From the NCBI RefSeq assembly GCF_021513135.1, contig NZ_CP090980.1, forward strand, positions 744,001 to 808,000: a DNA stretch of 64,000 nucleotides, given 5' to 3'. Origin of the DNA: Vibrio sp. SS-MA-C1-2 (GTDB lineage: Bacteria; Pseudomonadota; Gammaproteobacteria; Enterobacterales; Vibrionaceae). Position numbers and translations under genes: made by a program. The notes under the pieces were generated by a model, which did no database searches, was not told where the DNA came from, and was given only the letters and a program-made list of their open reading frames with translations. Shown here one piece after another: positions 8,064-17,310 of the stretch; position 1 is the first letter of the stretch; each line of letters starts with the position of its first letter.

Positions 8064-9491
8064 TTGATTTGGCAGGATAATGCCAATAAAGATAGGTTGG
8101 AATGGCAATTCGAGTTATTGACCTTATCTGGATTAAGCCGCGACTTCACGGATAGATATGTCCAACTAAAGCAATTAAGGCTGTCTACACAGTTGCAAGA
8201 GTATGATTTCTATGCGACTGACAGTCTGCTTGCATATATGAATTTTATTGATCAACTGAAACAGAAGGGAGACGCATGGCTTTTTGGCCGTGGTTTTGAT
8301 TATCAAAGTAACAGTATTAATAAAGAATCTTTACAGCGTGTATTAATGAGTATTGAAGAGGATAAACTCTCGGTACTGCTTGATAACCTTGATTCTAAAG
8401 ATTCAAATACCATTGCGATGAAAAATGAGATAAAAAAATTAAAATCAGTCGAAGAGTGGGAAAAAATAGCGACAACGAAAACGTTACGAGTCGGAAATCC
8501 AAGTCATGAGATAAACAATATCATTACTTCCCTTGAAAAAAGCGGTGTGGTCAGTGGATCTCAAGCTGAAGAACTAACAGGGTTAAACTTGAGTCACTAT
8601 GACAAAATATTGTTACCTTGGGTTAAAGACTTTCAACAACAGCATGGTTTAAACAGTGATGGGGTTATTGGCCCTAAAACACGTGAATGGTTTAATAAGT
8701 CTCCCAAAGAGCGCATTGCATTATTAGCGTTGAATATTCAGCGAAATAGATTTTGGAAAAATAACAAGTCAAGTCAGTTAGTGGTCAATATCCCGGCTTA
8801 TCAATTGAGCTTGCGCCTTGACGATAAAGCGGTATTAGAGAGTAAGGTTATTGTTGGACGCCCAAGCCGAAAAACGCCTTTATTAGATATTCAGTTAGCG
8901 AGTATTGTGTTTAACCCACATTGGAATGTACCTCGAAAATTGATGCGAGAAGATATTTTACCGAAAGCAAAACGAGATTATCGTTATTTAGAGAATAATA
9001 ATTATCAAGTGTTAGATAGTTGGGGTAATAACGCTATCGAAATTCCACCAGAATTTATTGACTGGGACACGCTAGATCCGTGGAATACCAATTACCGACT
9101 TCGTCAAAGACCGGGAAGTAATAACGCATTAGGTCGTTATAAATTTAATACCCCAAATAATCAGGCGATCTACTTGCACGATACTCCCGGAAAGCGTCTA
9201 TTTAAACGAGACTCTAGAGCGCTGAGCTCAGGTTGTATTCGTGTAGAAAAAGCACGTCAATTGGTTGATGTTGTTATGAACTATAACGGATTAAATAAAA
9301 ATAAACATACTCAATTTCTTAAAAATAGAGAGACAAAATATTTAAACGTGAAGAAGAAACTTCCCGTCTCGATGATCTATCAAACAGCTTGGGCTGATGA
9401 GCAAGGAAGAATTCAGTATCGAGATGATATATATAAGTATGACAAAATTGCTTATCAACACCCACAAGCGAATAAGTATATTTATAAATAG
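8064..9491 (+). CDS. ldtD: L,D-transpeptidase LdtD/YcbB (main reading frame)
   Basis: Periplasmic enzyme that makes 3-3 (mDAP-mDAP) crosslinks in peptidoglycan. Residues about 176-212 form a peptidoglycan-binding domain (VKDFQQQHGLNSDGVIGPKT). A YkuD catalytic domain follows, with YLHDTPGK and the SSGCIRVE motif; the catalytic Cys is residue 391. The nominal TTG start at 8064 has no good ribosome-binding site, and homologous sequence continues upstream in other frames, so the real gene very likely starts at 7820. It is followed by mepK and ycbL in the same order as in E. coli, linking crosslink synthesis with cleavage. Confidence 0.9.
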   Translation: MIWQDNANKDRLEWQFELLTLSGLSRDFTDRYVQLKQLRLSTQLQEYDFYATDSLLAYMNFIDQLKQKGDAWLFGRGFDYQSNSINKESLQRVLMSIEEDKLSVLLDNLDSKDSNTIAMKNEIKKLKSVEEWEKIATTKTLRVGNPSHEINNIITSLEKSGVVSGSQAEELTGLNLSHYDKILLPWVKDFQQQHGLNSDGVIGPKTREWFNKSPKERIALLALNIQRNRFWKNNKSSQLVVNIPAYQLSLRLDDKAVLESKVIVGRPSRKTPLLDIQLASIVFNPHWNVPRKLMREDILPKAKRDYRYLENNNYQVLDSWGNNAIEIPPEFIDWDTLDPWNTNYRLRQRPGSNNALGRYKFNTPNNQAIYLHDTPGKRLFKRDSRALSSGCIRVEKARQLVDVVMNYNGLNKNKHTQFLKNRETKYLNVKKKLPVSMIYQTAWADEQGRIQYRDDIYKYDKIAYQHPQANKYIYK

Positions 9492-9561
9492 TTGTAAAAG
9501 AAAAGTGATCAAGATATCAATCACTCAGTAATGAATAAATAGGAACAGATACGAGTTAATT

Positions 9562-10110
9562 ATGGAAACAATTGATCAAAACAAGAGAAAATGGTTAATC
9601 AGAGCAAGCATGTTAACGGGGTTAGCTATGCTACCAATGACGAAAGCATTTTCTTCTCCGATATCGAGAAAGTTAACCTTACATAATGTTAATACGTTAG
9701 AGAATATCAGTACCACTTATTATCTTGATGGTAATTATAATAATCGCGAACTCTCTAAGCTAGATACTTTTTGTCGTGATCATCGTCGAAATGAGCAGAG
9801 TCATATGGATGAAAAACTCTTCGACCAAATTGCTCGAATTCAAGCGTATTTAGGGGTACAGAGAGAAGTGTATGTTATTTCAGCTTACCGTTCTCCAGAA
9901 ACCAATAAAGCGAAACGTGCACAGTCAAAGAGTGTGGCGAAGAAAAGCTACCATATGAAAGGGCAAGCGATGGATATCTCTATTGATGGTGTTGCACTTT
10001 CAAAGGTACATGAAGCTGCATTGGAGTTAAAAATGGGGGGAGTGGGATATTACCCTAATAGTAATTTTATTCATATTGATACAGGCCCTGTCCGTTCTTG
10101 GCGTGGTTAG
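9562..10110 (+). CDS. mepK: Murein LD-endopeptidase MepK (YcbK, DUF882/M15 family)
   Basis: A 182-residue exported zinc peptidase. The N-terminus KRKWLIRASMLTGLAMLPMTKAFS is a Tat-like signal with KR in place of RR. The mature part is a DUF882/peptidase M15 fold: ISAYRSPETNKAKR, SYHMKGQAMDIS (zinc ligands H and D) and the C-terminal FIHIDTGPVRSW (zinc His). In E. coli MepK cleaves the 3-3 crosslinks made by LdtD, and the two genes are adjacent there too. It starts 70 bases after ldtD, so co-transcription is likely. Confidence 0.92.
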   Translation: METIDQNKRKWLIRASMLTGLAMLPMTKAFSSPISRKLTLHNVNTLENISTTYYLDGNYNNRELSKLDTFCRDHRRNEQSHMDEKLFDQIARIQAYLGVQREVYVISAYRSPETNKAKRAQSKSVAKKSYHMKGQAMDISIDGVALSKVHEAALELKMGGVGYYPNSNFIHIDTGPVRSWRG

Positions 10111-10223
10111 ACTGCTTTTGGCACCTTATACGGAAGTAAAGCGAATTAATCTACAGAGTTGTTTTTGTCCGATTAAACCCGTGATAAAATGCGTAGATAT
10201 TTCGATAATGTGGAAAGATAATC

Positions 10224-10892
10224 ATGAGTAATAATACAACTGGTTTGCAAGTAGATATTGTTCCAGTCACGGCATTTCAACAAAATTGTTCAATTGTCTG
10301 GTGTGCAGAAACTAAAGACGCGGTTGTGGTTGATCCCGGTGGTGATATTGATCGAATTTTAAAGCGTATCAAGGAGTTAGGTGTCAATGTAACTAGTATC
10401 GTGTTAACTCACGGTCATCTTGATCATGTGGGTGGCACTGAGCCATTAAAAGCACAACTGAATGTACCTGTTATCGGCCCGCATAAAGATGATCTTTTCT
10501 GGCTACAAGATCTACCAAAGCAGAGCCAAATGTTTGGTTTTGCTAACACTCCAGCATTTACACCGGATCAATGGTTAGATGAGGGCGATACAGTCAAAGT
10601 CGGTCAGTACGAGTTAGATGTTTACCACACACCAGGTCATACTCCAGGGCATGTTGTTCTTGCTAATCAAGAAGTCAAATTAGTCTTAGTGGGTGATGTT
10701 CTTTTCCAAGGTAGTATTGGTCGAACCGATTTCCCACAAGGGGATCATGCAACATTAATCAACTCTATTAAGACTAAGCTTTGGCCATTAGGAAACGATA
10801 TGGTTTTCATTCCTGGTCATGGGCCCACATCGACATTTGGTCATGAAAGAAAGACCAATCCACATGTTGCTGATGAGATGCCACTGTATTAA
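10224..10892 (+). CDS. ycbL: MBL-fold metallohydrolase YcbL (glyoxalase II-like)
   Basis: A 222-residue cytoplasmic metallo-beta-lactamase-fold hydrolase. It has the metal-binding THGHLDHVGG motif, a second His in HTPGHTPGHVV, the bridging Asp in LVLVGDVLFQGSIGRTDFP and a final IPGHGPTSTFGHER. E. coli YcbL belongs to the glyoxalase II subgroup and lies downstream of ycbK, as here. It may hydrolyse S-lactoylglutathione or similar thioesters; its link to peptidoglycan is only positional. Confidence 0.92.
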   Translation: MSNNTTGLQVDIVPVTAFQQNCSIVWCAETKDAVVVDPGGDIDRILKRIKELGVNVTSIVLTHGHLDHVGGTEPLKAQLNVPVIGPHKDDLFWLQDLPKQSQMFGFANTPAFTPDQWLDEGDTVKVGQYELDVYHTPGHTPGHVVLANQEVKLVLVGDVLFQGSIGRTDFPQGDHATLINSIKTKLWPLGNDMVFIPGHGPTSTFGHERKTNPHVADEMPLY

Positions 10893-10978
10893 TTAGCGTT
10901 ATCTTCTAACCGTTCTTCTTTTAGGTATATATTGAATGATTTTTATTCATTGGCAACTTCATTCATTTTGGATATGTG

Positions 10979-11230
10979 ATGGCAAAACCGAATAAAAAAG
11001 GCCCAACTCAATGTGTCGATATTTACTGTGCGAAGTGTAAGGCTCAGTTGTTTAAGTACCGAAAAGGCGGCAAGGGTGCATTAGTTAAATGCTTTAAAGA
11101 GCGAATTGTTAACGATTATACTGATGTGCCATGTTTTTGTCCTTCTTGTCAGCAACAATTTGCAAGGGATACATTAGTTCGCGGGACACCTGCCTTTAAA
11201 TTCATTGGTGGCAAGGCCGTTATGAAGTAA
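10979..11230 (+). CDS. Conserved zinc-ribbon protein
   Basis: An 83-residue basic protein starting MAKPNKKGPTQCVDIYCAKC. Two CxxC pairs (IYCAKC and CFCPSC) plus an earlier Cys suggest a zinc ribbon. The ATG at 10979 is preferred to the GTG at 10976. No family function is known to me; RNA or protein binding is a guess from the size, charge and zinc knuckles. It follows ycbL by 86 bases and could be co-transcribed. Confidence 0.65.
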   Translation: MAKPNKKGPTQCVDIYCAKCKAQLFKYRKGGKGALVKCFKERIVNDYTDVPCFCPSCQQQFARDTLVRGTPAFKFIGGKAVMK

Positions 11231-11441
11231 TACTCCATCTTATTTAAAATGGTTTAAGCTCACAATACATGACTATAAATCAAGCAATAAGCACGCCAAT
11301 TATGACTTTAATCAGGTTTTAAAGCCTTTTTTATATAAATTTGACAATAATTTTGCTATAAAACGCGATTACTTTTTCTCCGAGTAATAGGACTATACTT
11401 ATCTTATTACGAATCTAAAAAATCGTGGAGTTTAAAGGCTA

Positions 11442-11864
11442 ATGAAAATCAGTCATAAACGTAAAGTTGTCGCAAAGTTTAATAAAAGCTTTAAAGTTAA
11501 ATCTTCTGTTAAAACGAATATTGTTGATAAAACAGAAGCCGTAGCTAAAAAAACGGTAGCTAAAAAAGTGGTTGTTGAGAAAACAGCTGAAGTTAAAGTT
11601 GAAGTGACAAAACCAGTTGCAGAAGCTGTAACGAAAGATGTACCTAAAAGTGATCTGGCGTTGACACCAAAACAACAACAGGTTTTAGATATCTTAAAAC
11701 AGCAGGATGACGGCTTAAATCCAAAAGGTATTGGACTAGAAGCAGGACAAGAAGACGCGAAGGCGGGATCTTGGGCGACTGGAGCCTTGAAAAAGCTGGT
11801 GGAACTTTCTTTAGTTGAGAGAGTTCAGTTGGGTGGTAACCGAGTGCTTTATAAAGCACTTTAA
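11442..11864 (+). CDS. Lysine-rich protein with C-terminal winged-helix domain
   Basis: A 140-residue protein in two parts. Residues 1-70 are low-complexity and rich in Lys, Val, Ala and Glu (repeated AKKTVAKKVVVEKT), like a histone H1-type tail. Residues about 74-140 look like a MarR-type winged helix: LTPKQQQVLDILKQQ, GLNPKGIGLEAGQ, SWATGALKKLVELSLVER and a wing ending NRVLYKAL. It probably binds DNA, perhaps with little specificity through the tail. It is monocistronic with its own terminator. The name is structural only. Confidence 0.65.
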   Translation: MKISHKRKVVAKFNKSFKVKSSVKTNIVDKTEAVAKKTVAKKVVVEKTAEVKVEVTKPVAEAVTKDVPKSDLALTPKQQQVLDILKQQDDGLNPKGIGLEAGQEDAKAGSWATGALKKLVELSLVERVQLGGNRVLYKAL

Positions 11865-11872
11865 TCACCAAT

Positions 11873-11904
11873 AAAAAGAGAGGCTTAATTGCCTCTCTTT
11901 TTAT
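11873..11904 (+). terminator. Rho-independent terminator
   Basis: AAAAAGAGAGGC (11873-11884) pairs with GCCTCTCTTTTT (11891-11902) around a six-base loop. It sits nine bases after the winged-helix gene and also serves the convergent aminotransferase gene. Confidence 0.9.
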
Positions 11905-11944
11905 TTAAGTATTCACTTTTTTTGCAAATACCACTGACCTAACT

Positions 11945-13135
11945 TTATAAGACGGCGGCAATCGCTTTACAAAGTGCTGGCATATTGTCTTTTGTCATTC
12001 CCGCAACACTAATGCGACCTGAGCCAACAATATAAACACCAAACTCTTCTTTTAAGCGTAATACTTGTTCTTTGGTTAAACCAGAAAATGAGAACATGCC
12101 ATTTTGACCATTAATGAAAGAGAAGTCTTGTGTTACGCCATTTGCCGTTAAGCTCTCGACAAATAGTTGGCGCATCTCTTTAATACGAACACGCATCTCA
12201 GCGACTTCTTGTATCCATTCGCTACGAAGTGTTGGATTTTCTAAAATCTCAGCAACAATCTTTGCACCGTGTGAAGGTGGGTTTGAATAGATAGAACGAA
12301 TAATCGCTTTTGCTTGGCTAAATGCCGCTTCAGCACTGTCAGCTTCTTTTGCAACAAGTGTAAATGCACCGACACGTTCGCTATACAGCCCCACATTCTT
12401 AGAGAAAGAGCTCGCAACTAATAACTCATCGACTTGAGTTGAAAAATGACGTAGACCTGCCGCATCTTCTTCAACACCAGATGCAAAACCTTGATAAGCA
12501 AAATCGAAAAGAGGCAGAAGTTTTTTCTCAACACAAAGAGAAGCTAATTCTTTCCACTGTTCTAGCGTTGGATCGATACCTGTTGGGTTATGACAACAGC
12601 CGTGGAATAGAACCACATCACCGGCTTCTGCGGTCGCTAAGTCTTCAAGCATCGCAGCAAAGTCCATTGATTTGGTTTCTGCATTGTAATAACGGTATTC
12701 AGCAATTTCTAAACCTGCGGCACTAAAAACACCACGGTGATTTGCCCAAGTAGGATTACTGATCCAAATTTTATTACTTGGCAGTTGTCGTTTAATAAAT
12801 TCAGCCGCAATACGCAAAGAGCCTGTTCCACCGGGAGCTTGCGCAGTTTGAACTCGACCTGTGCCGATAAGTGCAGAATCACTGCCTAACAGTAACTTTT
12901 GAACCGCAAGATCATACTCAGCAAGACCCTGAATACCTAAATAAGATTTAGATTGTTCTTTTTCTAATAAAATGGCTTCTGCTTTTTTTACGGTATTTAA
13001 GACTGGCGTTTGACCTGATTCATTTTTGTAAATACCGACACCTAAATTGATTTTATCAGTGCGAGTATCATTTTTAAATTCGTCAGTTAAACCAAGAATT
13101 GGATCTGCTGGAGCGAGGGCTATTTTTTCAAACAT
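11945..13135 (-). CDS. aspC: Aspartate/aromatic aminotransferase
   Basis: A 396-residue PLP enzyme, the size of E. coli AspC and TyrB. It starts [20 protein letters not shown], the family N-terminus; a second ATG lies two codons upstream (13141), but AAGGA is better spaced for 13135. The PLP lysine lies in [15 protein letters not shown], the cofactor-contacting [14 protein letters not shown] block is present, and the C-terminal substrate Arg is in [10 protein letters not shown]. It interconverts aspartate and oxaloacetate with 2-oxoglutarate and may also use aromatic substrates. AspC versus TyrB cannot be settled by eye. Confidence 0.9.
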   Translation of the reverse strand: MFEKIALAPADPILGLTDEFKNDTRTDKINLGVGIYKNESGQTPVLNTVKKAEAILLEKEQSKSYLGIQGLAEYDLAVQKLLLGSDSALIGTGRVQTAQAPGGTGSLRIAAEFIKRQLPSNKIWISNPTWANHRGVFSAAGLEIAEYRYYNAETKSMDFAAMLEDLATAEAGDVVLFHGCCHNPTGIDPTLEQWKELASLCVEKKLLPLFDFAYQGFASGVEEDAAGLRHFSTQVDELLVASSFSKNVGLYSERVGAFTLVAKEADSAEAAFSQAKAIIRSIYSNPPSHGAKIVAEILENPTLRSEWIQEVAEMRVRIKEMRQLFVESLTANGVTQDFSFINGQNGMFSFSGLTKEQVLRLKEEFGVYIVGSGRISVAGMTKDNMPALCKAIAAVL

Positions 13136-13419
13136 TGACATTCATCCTTGTTGTACATAAATCATCACTTAGTTATACCGCTACCGGCAACTATTGACAA
13201 TAGCTCAGAAGATAAATAGATAAAATAACAACAATTTTCGTCAAGAGGGAAGATGAAAAGGGGCTTATTCCCATTAATGGTTATTTGCCTGAAGGGATTG
13301 GCGTGACAGGTAGCATATTCTACGTCGCTTCCTGTCATTCTAATTAATGGGGCGAGATTAAGTTGATACAGTTAAATCACTCATTGATAAAATCATTAAG
13401 CTAAGTGCTCAGGCAATAC

Positions 13420-14307
13420 TCAAACAGCCCTATATTCAACCGTAATATTTTGCTTTATAGCATTAACCACATCTTGTGTCCCTTGTAAGTGTGAGCTGCT
13501 GCCTGTTGAGGTTTCAACTAATGCAACACGATCTATTTGATCAAATTCATAATTGGCCATATTCATCGCATTTAAGGCGACTTGTAATGGGGGGAGGCTA
13601 GGATTAAATGCTGCATTTTCTGCGTACATCCCCGTAAATATACATCCATCATTGGCTTTGATGGCGACACCACTTGGATTTTTCGTGTAGGGTGAATGGC
13701 TAATATTGGCACTTTTACAAGCCGCTTGTAATAGCGTTGAATCGGAATCTACTTTTAACTGATGATCGACAACTGTCATTAATCCATCTTTTATCCCTAA
13801 ATCAGCAGGACCAAATGCTTCTGGTAAATACTCATGCAGTAATTTTGGATCACGCTTTGGAAGTTGGATCTTAAGCTTGCTTGCCATCGTTAACTCATTC
13901 ATAAACTGGCGACAGTGACCACAAGGGCTATAGTTGATCGTAATATCACTAATGCCGGTCTCACCTTTATTCCAAGCGTGGCTAATTGCAGACTGCTCAG
14001 CATGAACGGTCTGTCCAAGCTGGATACCGGTCATTTCCATATTTGCGCCAAAATAAATTTTTCCAGATAAACCTCTAGCCAATGCACCCACATGGAAATT
14101 TGAAATCGGAGTCACCGAATACGCGGCAGCAAGGGGCAATAAAAGCACACGAAGGTCAGCGTCTGAAAGCTGAGATAGGGCTAATAGTTGATTAAATTGC
14201 TCGACACTAATTGTGGCATCAAAGTCTTCAGAATCCATGATAGGTGTTAAGTAGTTCTGAATCTCGATCGGTAATGCTTTTAATGCTGTAGTGACACTTG
14301 GACGCAT
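13420..14307 (-). CDS. cdd: Cytidine deaminase
   Basis: Zinc enzyme that deaminates cytidine and deoxycytidine for pyrimidine salvage. It is the long, duplicated-domain E. coli type (295 residues here, 294 in E. coli). The start MRPSVTTALKAL at 14307 matches the family; an upstream in-frame ATG at 14340 would add 11 unrelated residues. Active-site motifs are TVHAEQSAISHAW (zinc His and catalytic Glu) and SPCGHCRQF (two zinc Cys). A strong CRP site lies upstream, as expected for a CRP/CytR-controlled nucleoside gene. Confidence 0.95.
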   Translation of the reverse strand: MRPSVTTALKALPIEIQNYLTPIMDSEDFDATISVEQFNQLLALSQLSDADLRVLLLPLAAAYSVTPISNFHVGALARGLSGKIYFGANMEMTGIQLGQTVHAEQSAISHAWNKGETGISDITINYSPCGHCRQFMNELTMASKLKIQLPKRDPKLLHEYLPEAFGPADLGIKDGLMTVVDHQLKVDSDSTLLQAACKSANISHSPYTKNPSGVAIKANDGCIFTGMYAENAAFNPSLPPLQVALNAMNMANYEFDQIDRVALVETSTGSSSHLQGTQDVVNAIKQNITVEYRAV

Positions 14308-14364
14308 TTTATTGCTCCTATTATCAAAAGGGGAAACCATTTTAATAAGTTATTGGCTTAATTG

Positions 14365-14380
14365 AGTGATCTAGATCACA
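14365..14380. promoter_or_regulatory. CRP binding site upstream of cdd
   Basis: AGTGATCTAGATCACA matches the CRP consensus TGTGA-N6-TCACA in nine of ten key bases, with a palindromic spacer. It lies about 60 bases upstream of the cdd start codon, compatible with class I or II activation. Confidence 0.8.
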
Positions 14381-14505
14381 TACCTATGATGTCATTTGGT
14401 CGATTGCTCAGATATTAGAGTGATATCATACAAATTCTTACTCATTGCCTAAATAATGGACACTTCATTTGGCTCTATAGCTTAAATTCTAGCCTAAAAT
14501 TAGCG

Positions 14506-14532
14506 TTATACTTCAAGTAAGAAGGGGATATC
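14506..14532 (-). repeat. ERIC-like terminal fragment
   Basis: TATACTTCAAGTAAGAAGGG followed by GATAT is the reverse complement of the left end of the ERIC-like family. Only this end is present. It lies between cdd and sbcB. Confidence 0.5.
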
Positions 14533-14554
14533 TACTCTTTTTAGCATAAACAAA

Positions 14555-15985
14555 TCACATTAAGCCTTCTGCATATTGATAGAGTTTTTTTAATATTGCC
14601 ATCTTGTCACTATTTTCTTGATGCTCTTCGGCTAACTGTTCTAGTTTAAACATAAATTCGTGACCGTAAGAATCAAAATAGTCTCGACGATGATGATTCC
14701 ATTTGAGCATTTCATTTTCATCTAATGTCATTGGAAAGTTACGAGCGCGATAATTAAAGAGCAATTTCTCAATGCGATTATCTTTAACGTTTAATTCTAA
14801 TGCCGGTAAATTCTCGGGCTTAGTCTCTAAAATAATATCCATGGTCGCTCTATCTGCGGGAGAAAAGAATCCACCGTAGAGTTGGGTATCCACGTTATCG
14901 CTTTTTGGATAATCAGGCTCTTTGCTGTACAGAGTATTTAATTTTTCGCGCAGTTCTGGATGCGCTTTAATTTGTGCTAAATGCCGTAAACACTGTTCGC
15001 GATCAATTCCAAGACGTTGAGCATCTTCAGCTTTTAGCGTTTTAGCTGGTGCAAGGATCGGACATTTATTGATGTGAACCAGTTTTAAAGGTGTAGGAAG
15101 TTCCCCTTCACTCAGTTCGCTACGTTTAGTATAGAGGCGGTTACGTAGCTGCTCTGCATCTAAATCAAATAATGGCGACGGATCTTGCGCAAGGTTAATA
15201 GCAATAACGGCATTTTTATTTTTTGGGTGCCAAGCAATAGGAATAATCCAACTGGTGTTGCCGCATTGAGAACCAAACATTCCTGATATATGGACCAATG
15301 GTGTCATGTTGACTATATCGATCATTGCATTCAATGGGTTTTTATTACGATGTTTAAATAGGAAAGAGTATAGTTTCGGCTGACTATTTTTGATTAATTT
15401 AGCCATCTCAATGGTGGCAATAACATCTGCCATTGCATCATGAGCATTAGCATGTTCAATTCCATTAGCAACAGAGAGTTTTTCTAATTTAAACGAGGGG
15501 AAACCGTCTTCATTGAGTGGCCAATTGATCCCATCTGGACGCAGAGCATAACAAGTACGAAGTACATCGAGAAGATCCCAGCGAGAGTTACCATTCTGCC
15601 AAGCCCAGCCATAAGGATCGATAAAATTACGGTATAAGCCATATCGAGTCACTTCATCATCAAAGCGAACATTATTATATCCAACGACACAGGTATTCGG
15701 TTTTGCCATCTCTTGATGAATTTTAGCCATAAATTCAGGCTCAGATAAGCCTTTTTGCACTGCAATTTGTGGCGTGATTCCAGTGATAAGGCATGCTTCA
15801 GGCGAGGGTAGATAGTCATTGGGAGGCTGACAGTAAATAACCAAAGGTTCACCAATAATATTGAGATCCATATCAGTACGAACGCCAGCAAATTGGCACG
15901 GCTTATCTGTTGCTGGGTTAACTCCCCATGTTTCGTAATCAATCCAATAGAGAGTGGGTTCATGGTTGTTATTTGGGTTATTCAT
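14555..15985 (-). CDS. sbcB: Exodeoxyribonuclease I
   Basis: A 476-residue 3'-5' single-strand DNA exonuclease used in mismatch repair and recombination (E. coli 475). DEDDh catalytic motifs are visible: YWIDYETWGVNP (Asp and Glu), VVGYNNVRFDDEVTRYGLYRN (Asp), and HANAHDAMADVIATIEMAK (His and Asp). The C-terminal ExoI helical domain is also recognisable (ELREKLNTLYSKEPDY, LYGGFFSPADRATM, NYRARNFPMTL). It is a standalone gene. Confidence 0.97.
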   Translation of the reverse strand: MNNPNNNHEPTLYWIDYETWGVNPATDKPCQFAGVRTDMDLNIIGEPLVIYCQPPNDYLPSPEACLITGITPQIAVQKGLSEPEFMAKIHQEMAKPNTCVVGYNNVRFDDEVTRYGLYRNFIDPYGWAWQNGNSRWDLLDVLRTCYALRPDGINWPLNEDGFPSFKLEKLSVANGIEHANAHDAMADVIATIEMAKLIKNSQPKLYSFLFKHRNKNPLNAMIDIVNMTPLVHISGMFGSQCGNTSWIIPIAWHPKNKNAVIAINLAQDPSPLFDLDAEQLRNRLYTKRSELSEGELPTPLKLVHINKCPILAPAKTLKAEDAQRLGIDREQCLRHLAQIKAHPELREKLNTLYSKEPDYPKSDNVDTQLYGGFFSPADRATMDIILETKPENLPALELNVKDNRIEKLLFNYRARNFPMTLDENEMLKWNHHRRDYFDSYGHEFMFKLEQLAEEHQENSDKMAILKKLYQYAEGLM

Positions 15986-16270
15986 TGTTTTAAAATTCTC
16001 TCAATATTGTCTATTGGCTTAAGATACCATAAAACCTTCTCGACTTGATAGGTATCCACAGAATGCGGAGTAAGAGAATATTTATTTGATTAGATTTTGG
16101 TTTATTAGAGCTGAAACAAAGAAACATAAGAATCGATTTTTGAGATCTCGACCGAGAACTAAGTTGTTTTAATTCATAGATGAGGATGAGCTTGTATACT
16201 GACATTAGTGGACTTTTAACTCTGATGTGCAGATAGGTTAATTTGAAGAAAAAACTTTGTGGTGGATAAT

Positions 16271-16570
16271 ATGAGTGTTGAGAATACAGTGACGATGACG
16301 ACAGAACAATTATTGGAAGCTATCACTCAGCCTAAGCCGTTTGATCAACATTATGCGAGCCAAGAGTCCGTTGATAACTTACGAGAGCGCATGAATGAAA
16401 AGTTTCTGGGCATCGATAAACGCCTTGAACAGGTAGATAAGCAGTTTGACAAGATCGATCTAAAAATAGAACGAGTCGATAAAAAGATTGATAAGTTATT
16501 GTGGTTTATCGTGGTTGCTGTTTTGACGGTTTTGTTTCAAGACTATATTTTCACCTTGTTTTCGTCTTAA
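16271..16570 (+). CDS. Tail-anchored coiled-coil protein, tandem copy 1
   Basis: A 99-residue protein starting MSVENTVTMTTEQLLEAITQ (ATG 16271; an upstream in-frame GTG at 16259 is less likely). Its conserved head ends HYASQESVDNLRERMNEKF. A heptad coiled coil follows (LEQVDKQFDKIDLKIERVDKK in two parts), then one C-terminal membrane helix LLWFIVVAVLTVLFQDYIF. It resembles XhlA-like or tail-anchored coiled-coil proteins in layout but I recognise no family. This copy has the shortest coil of the four. The next three copies follow at about 26-base gaps with the same GGAGG ribosome-binding site, so they form an operon. Confidence 0.75.
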   Translation: MSVENTVTMTTEQLLEAITQPKPFDQHYASQESVDNLRERMNEKFLGIDKRLEQVDKQFDKIDLKIERVDKKIDKLLWFIVVAVLTVLFQDYIFTLFSS

Positions 16571-16596
16571 AAAGAGTGTGATTTCGGAGGGATAAT

Positions 16597-16893
16597 ATGA
16601 GTGTTGAGAATACTGTGACGATGACAACAGAACAATTATTGGAAGCTATCACTCAGCCTAAGCCGTTTGATCAACATTATGCGAGCCAAGAGTCCGTTGA
16701 TAACTTACGAGAGCGCATGAATGAAAAGTTTCTGGGCATCGATAAACGCTTTGAACAAGTAGATAAGCGCTTTGAGCAAGTGGAGAAAAGGTTTGAACAG
16801 GTAGACAAGCAGTTTGACAAGATCGATTTAAAAATAGACGAGTCGATAAAAAGATCGATAAGTTATTGTGGTTTATCGTGGTTGCTGTTTTGA
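16597..16893 (+). CDS. Coiled-coil protein, tandem copy 2 (frameshifted C-terminus)
   Basis: The head is the same as copy 1, with two extra heptads (RFEQVDKRFEQVEK). Near 16839 one A is missing relative to the other copies (ATAGACGAG instead of ATAGAACGAG). The frame therefore changes to DESIKRSISYCGLSWLLF and stops at 16893 without the membrane anchor. The original frame would have run to about 16937. The product is either a soluble variant or a non-functional copy. Unlike the other frameshifts in this window, the lost base is in an AA pair, not a long homopolymer. Confidence 0.7.
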   Translation: MSVENTVTMTTEQLLEAITQPKPFDQHYASQESVDNLRERMNEKFLGIDKRFEQVDKRFEQVEKRFEQVDKQFDKIDLKIDESIKRSISYCGLSWLLF

Positions 16894-16963
16894 CGGTTTT
16901 GTTTCAAGACTATATTTTCACCTTGTTTTCGTCTTAAAAAGAGTGTGATTTCGGAGGGATAAG

Positions 16964-17284
16964 ATGGGCGTAGAAAATAGAGTGATAATTACGGCAGAAC
17001 AACTATTAGAAGCGATTATTAATCATAAGCCGATCGATCAACATTATGCGAGCCAAGAGTCCGTTGATAACTTACGAGAGCGCATGAATGAAAAGTTTCT
17101 GGGCATTGATAAACGCCTTGAACAAGTAGATAAGCGCTTTGAACAGGTAGATAAGCAGTTTGACAAGATCGATCTAAAAATAGAACGAGTCGATAAAAAG
17201 ATCGATAAGTTATTGTGGTTTATCGTGGTTGCTGTTTTGACGGTACTGTTCCAAGACTATATTTTCACCTTGTTTTCGTCTTAA
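16964..17284 (+). CDS. Tail-anchored coiled-coil protein, tandem copy 3
   Basis: A 106-residue protein. The first 25 residues differ from copies 1-2 (MGVENRVIITAEQLLEAIIN then HKPI), while the HYASQESVDNLRERMNEKF segment and everything downstream is nearly identical at DNA level. It has one more 21-base heptad than copy 1 and an intact C-terminal membrane helix. The start follows TTCGGAGGGATAAG, a strong ribosome-binding site shared by copies 2-4. The function is unknown. Confidence 0.75.
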   Translation: MGVENRVIITAEQLLEAIINHKPIDQHYASQESVDNLRERMNEKFLGIDKRLEQVDKRFEQVDKQFDKIDLKIERVDKKIDKLLWFIVVAVLTVLFQDYIFTLFSS

Positions 17285-17310
17285 AAAGAGTGTGATTTCG
17301 GAGGGATAAG

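Noticed and set aside
16011-16205. 64-residue minus-strand ORF upstream of the coiled-coil array
   Set aside because: No ribosome-binding site, low-complexity Ser/Leu/Ile/Lys content typical of chance ORFs in AT-rich DNA, and no family resemblance.
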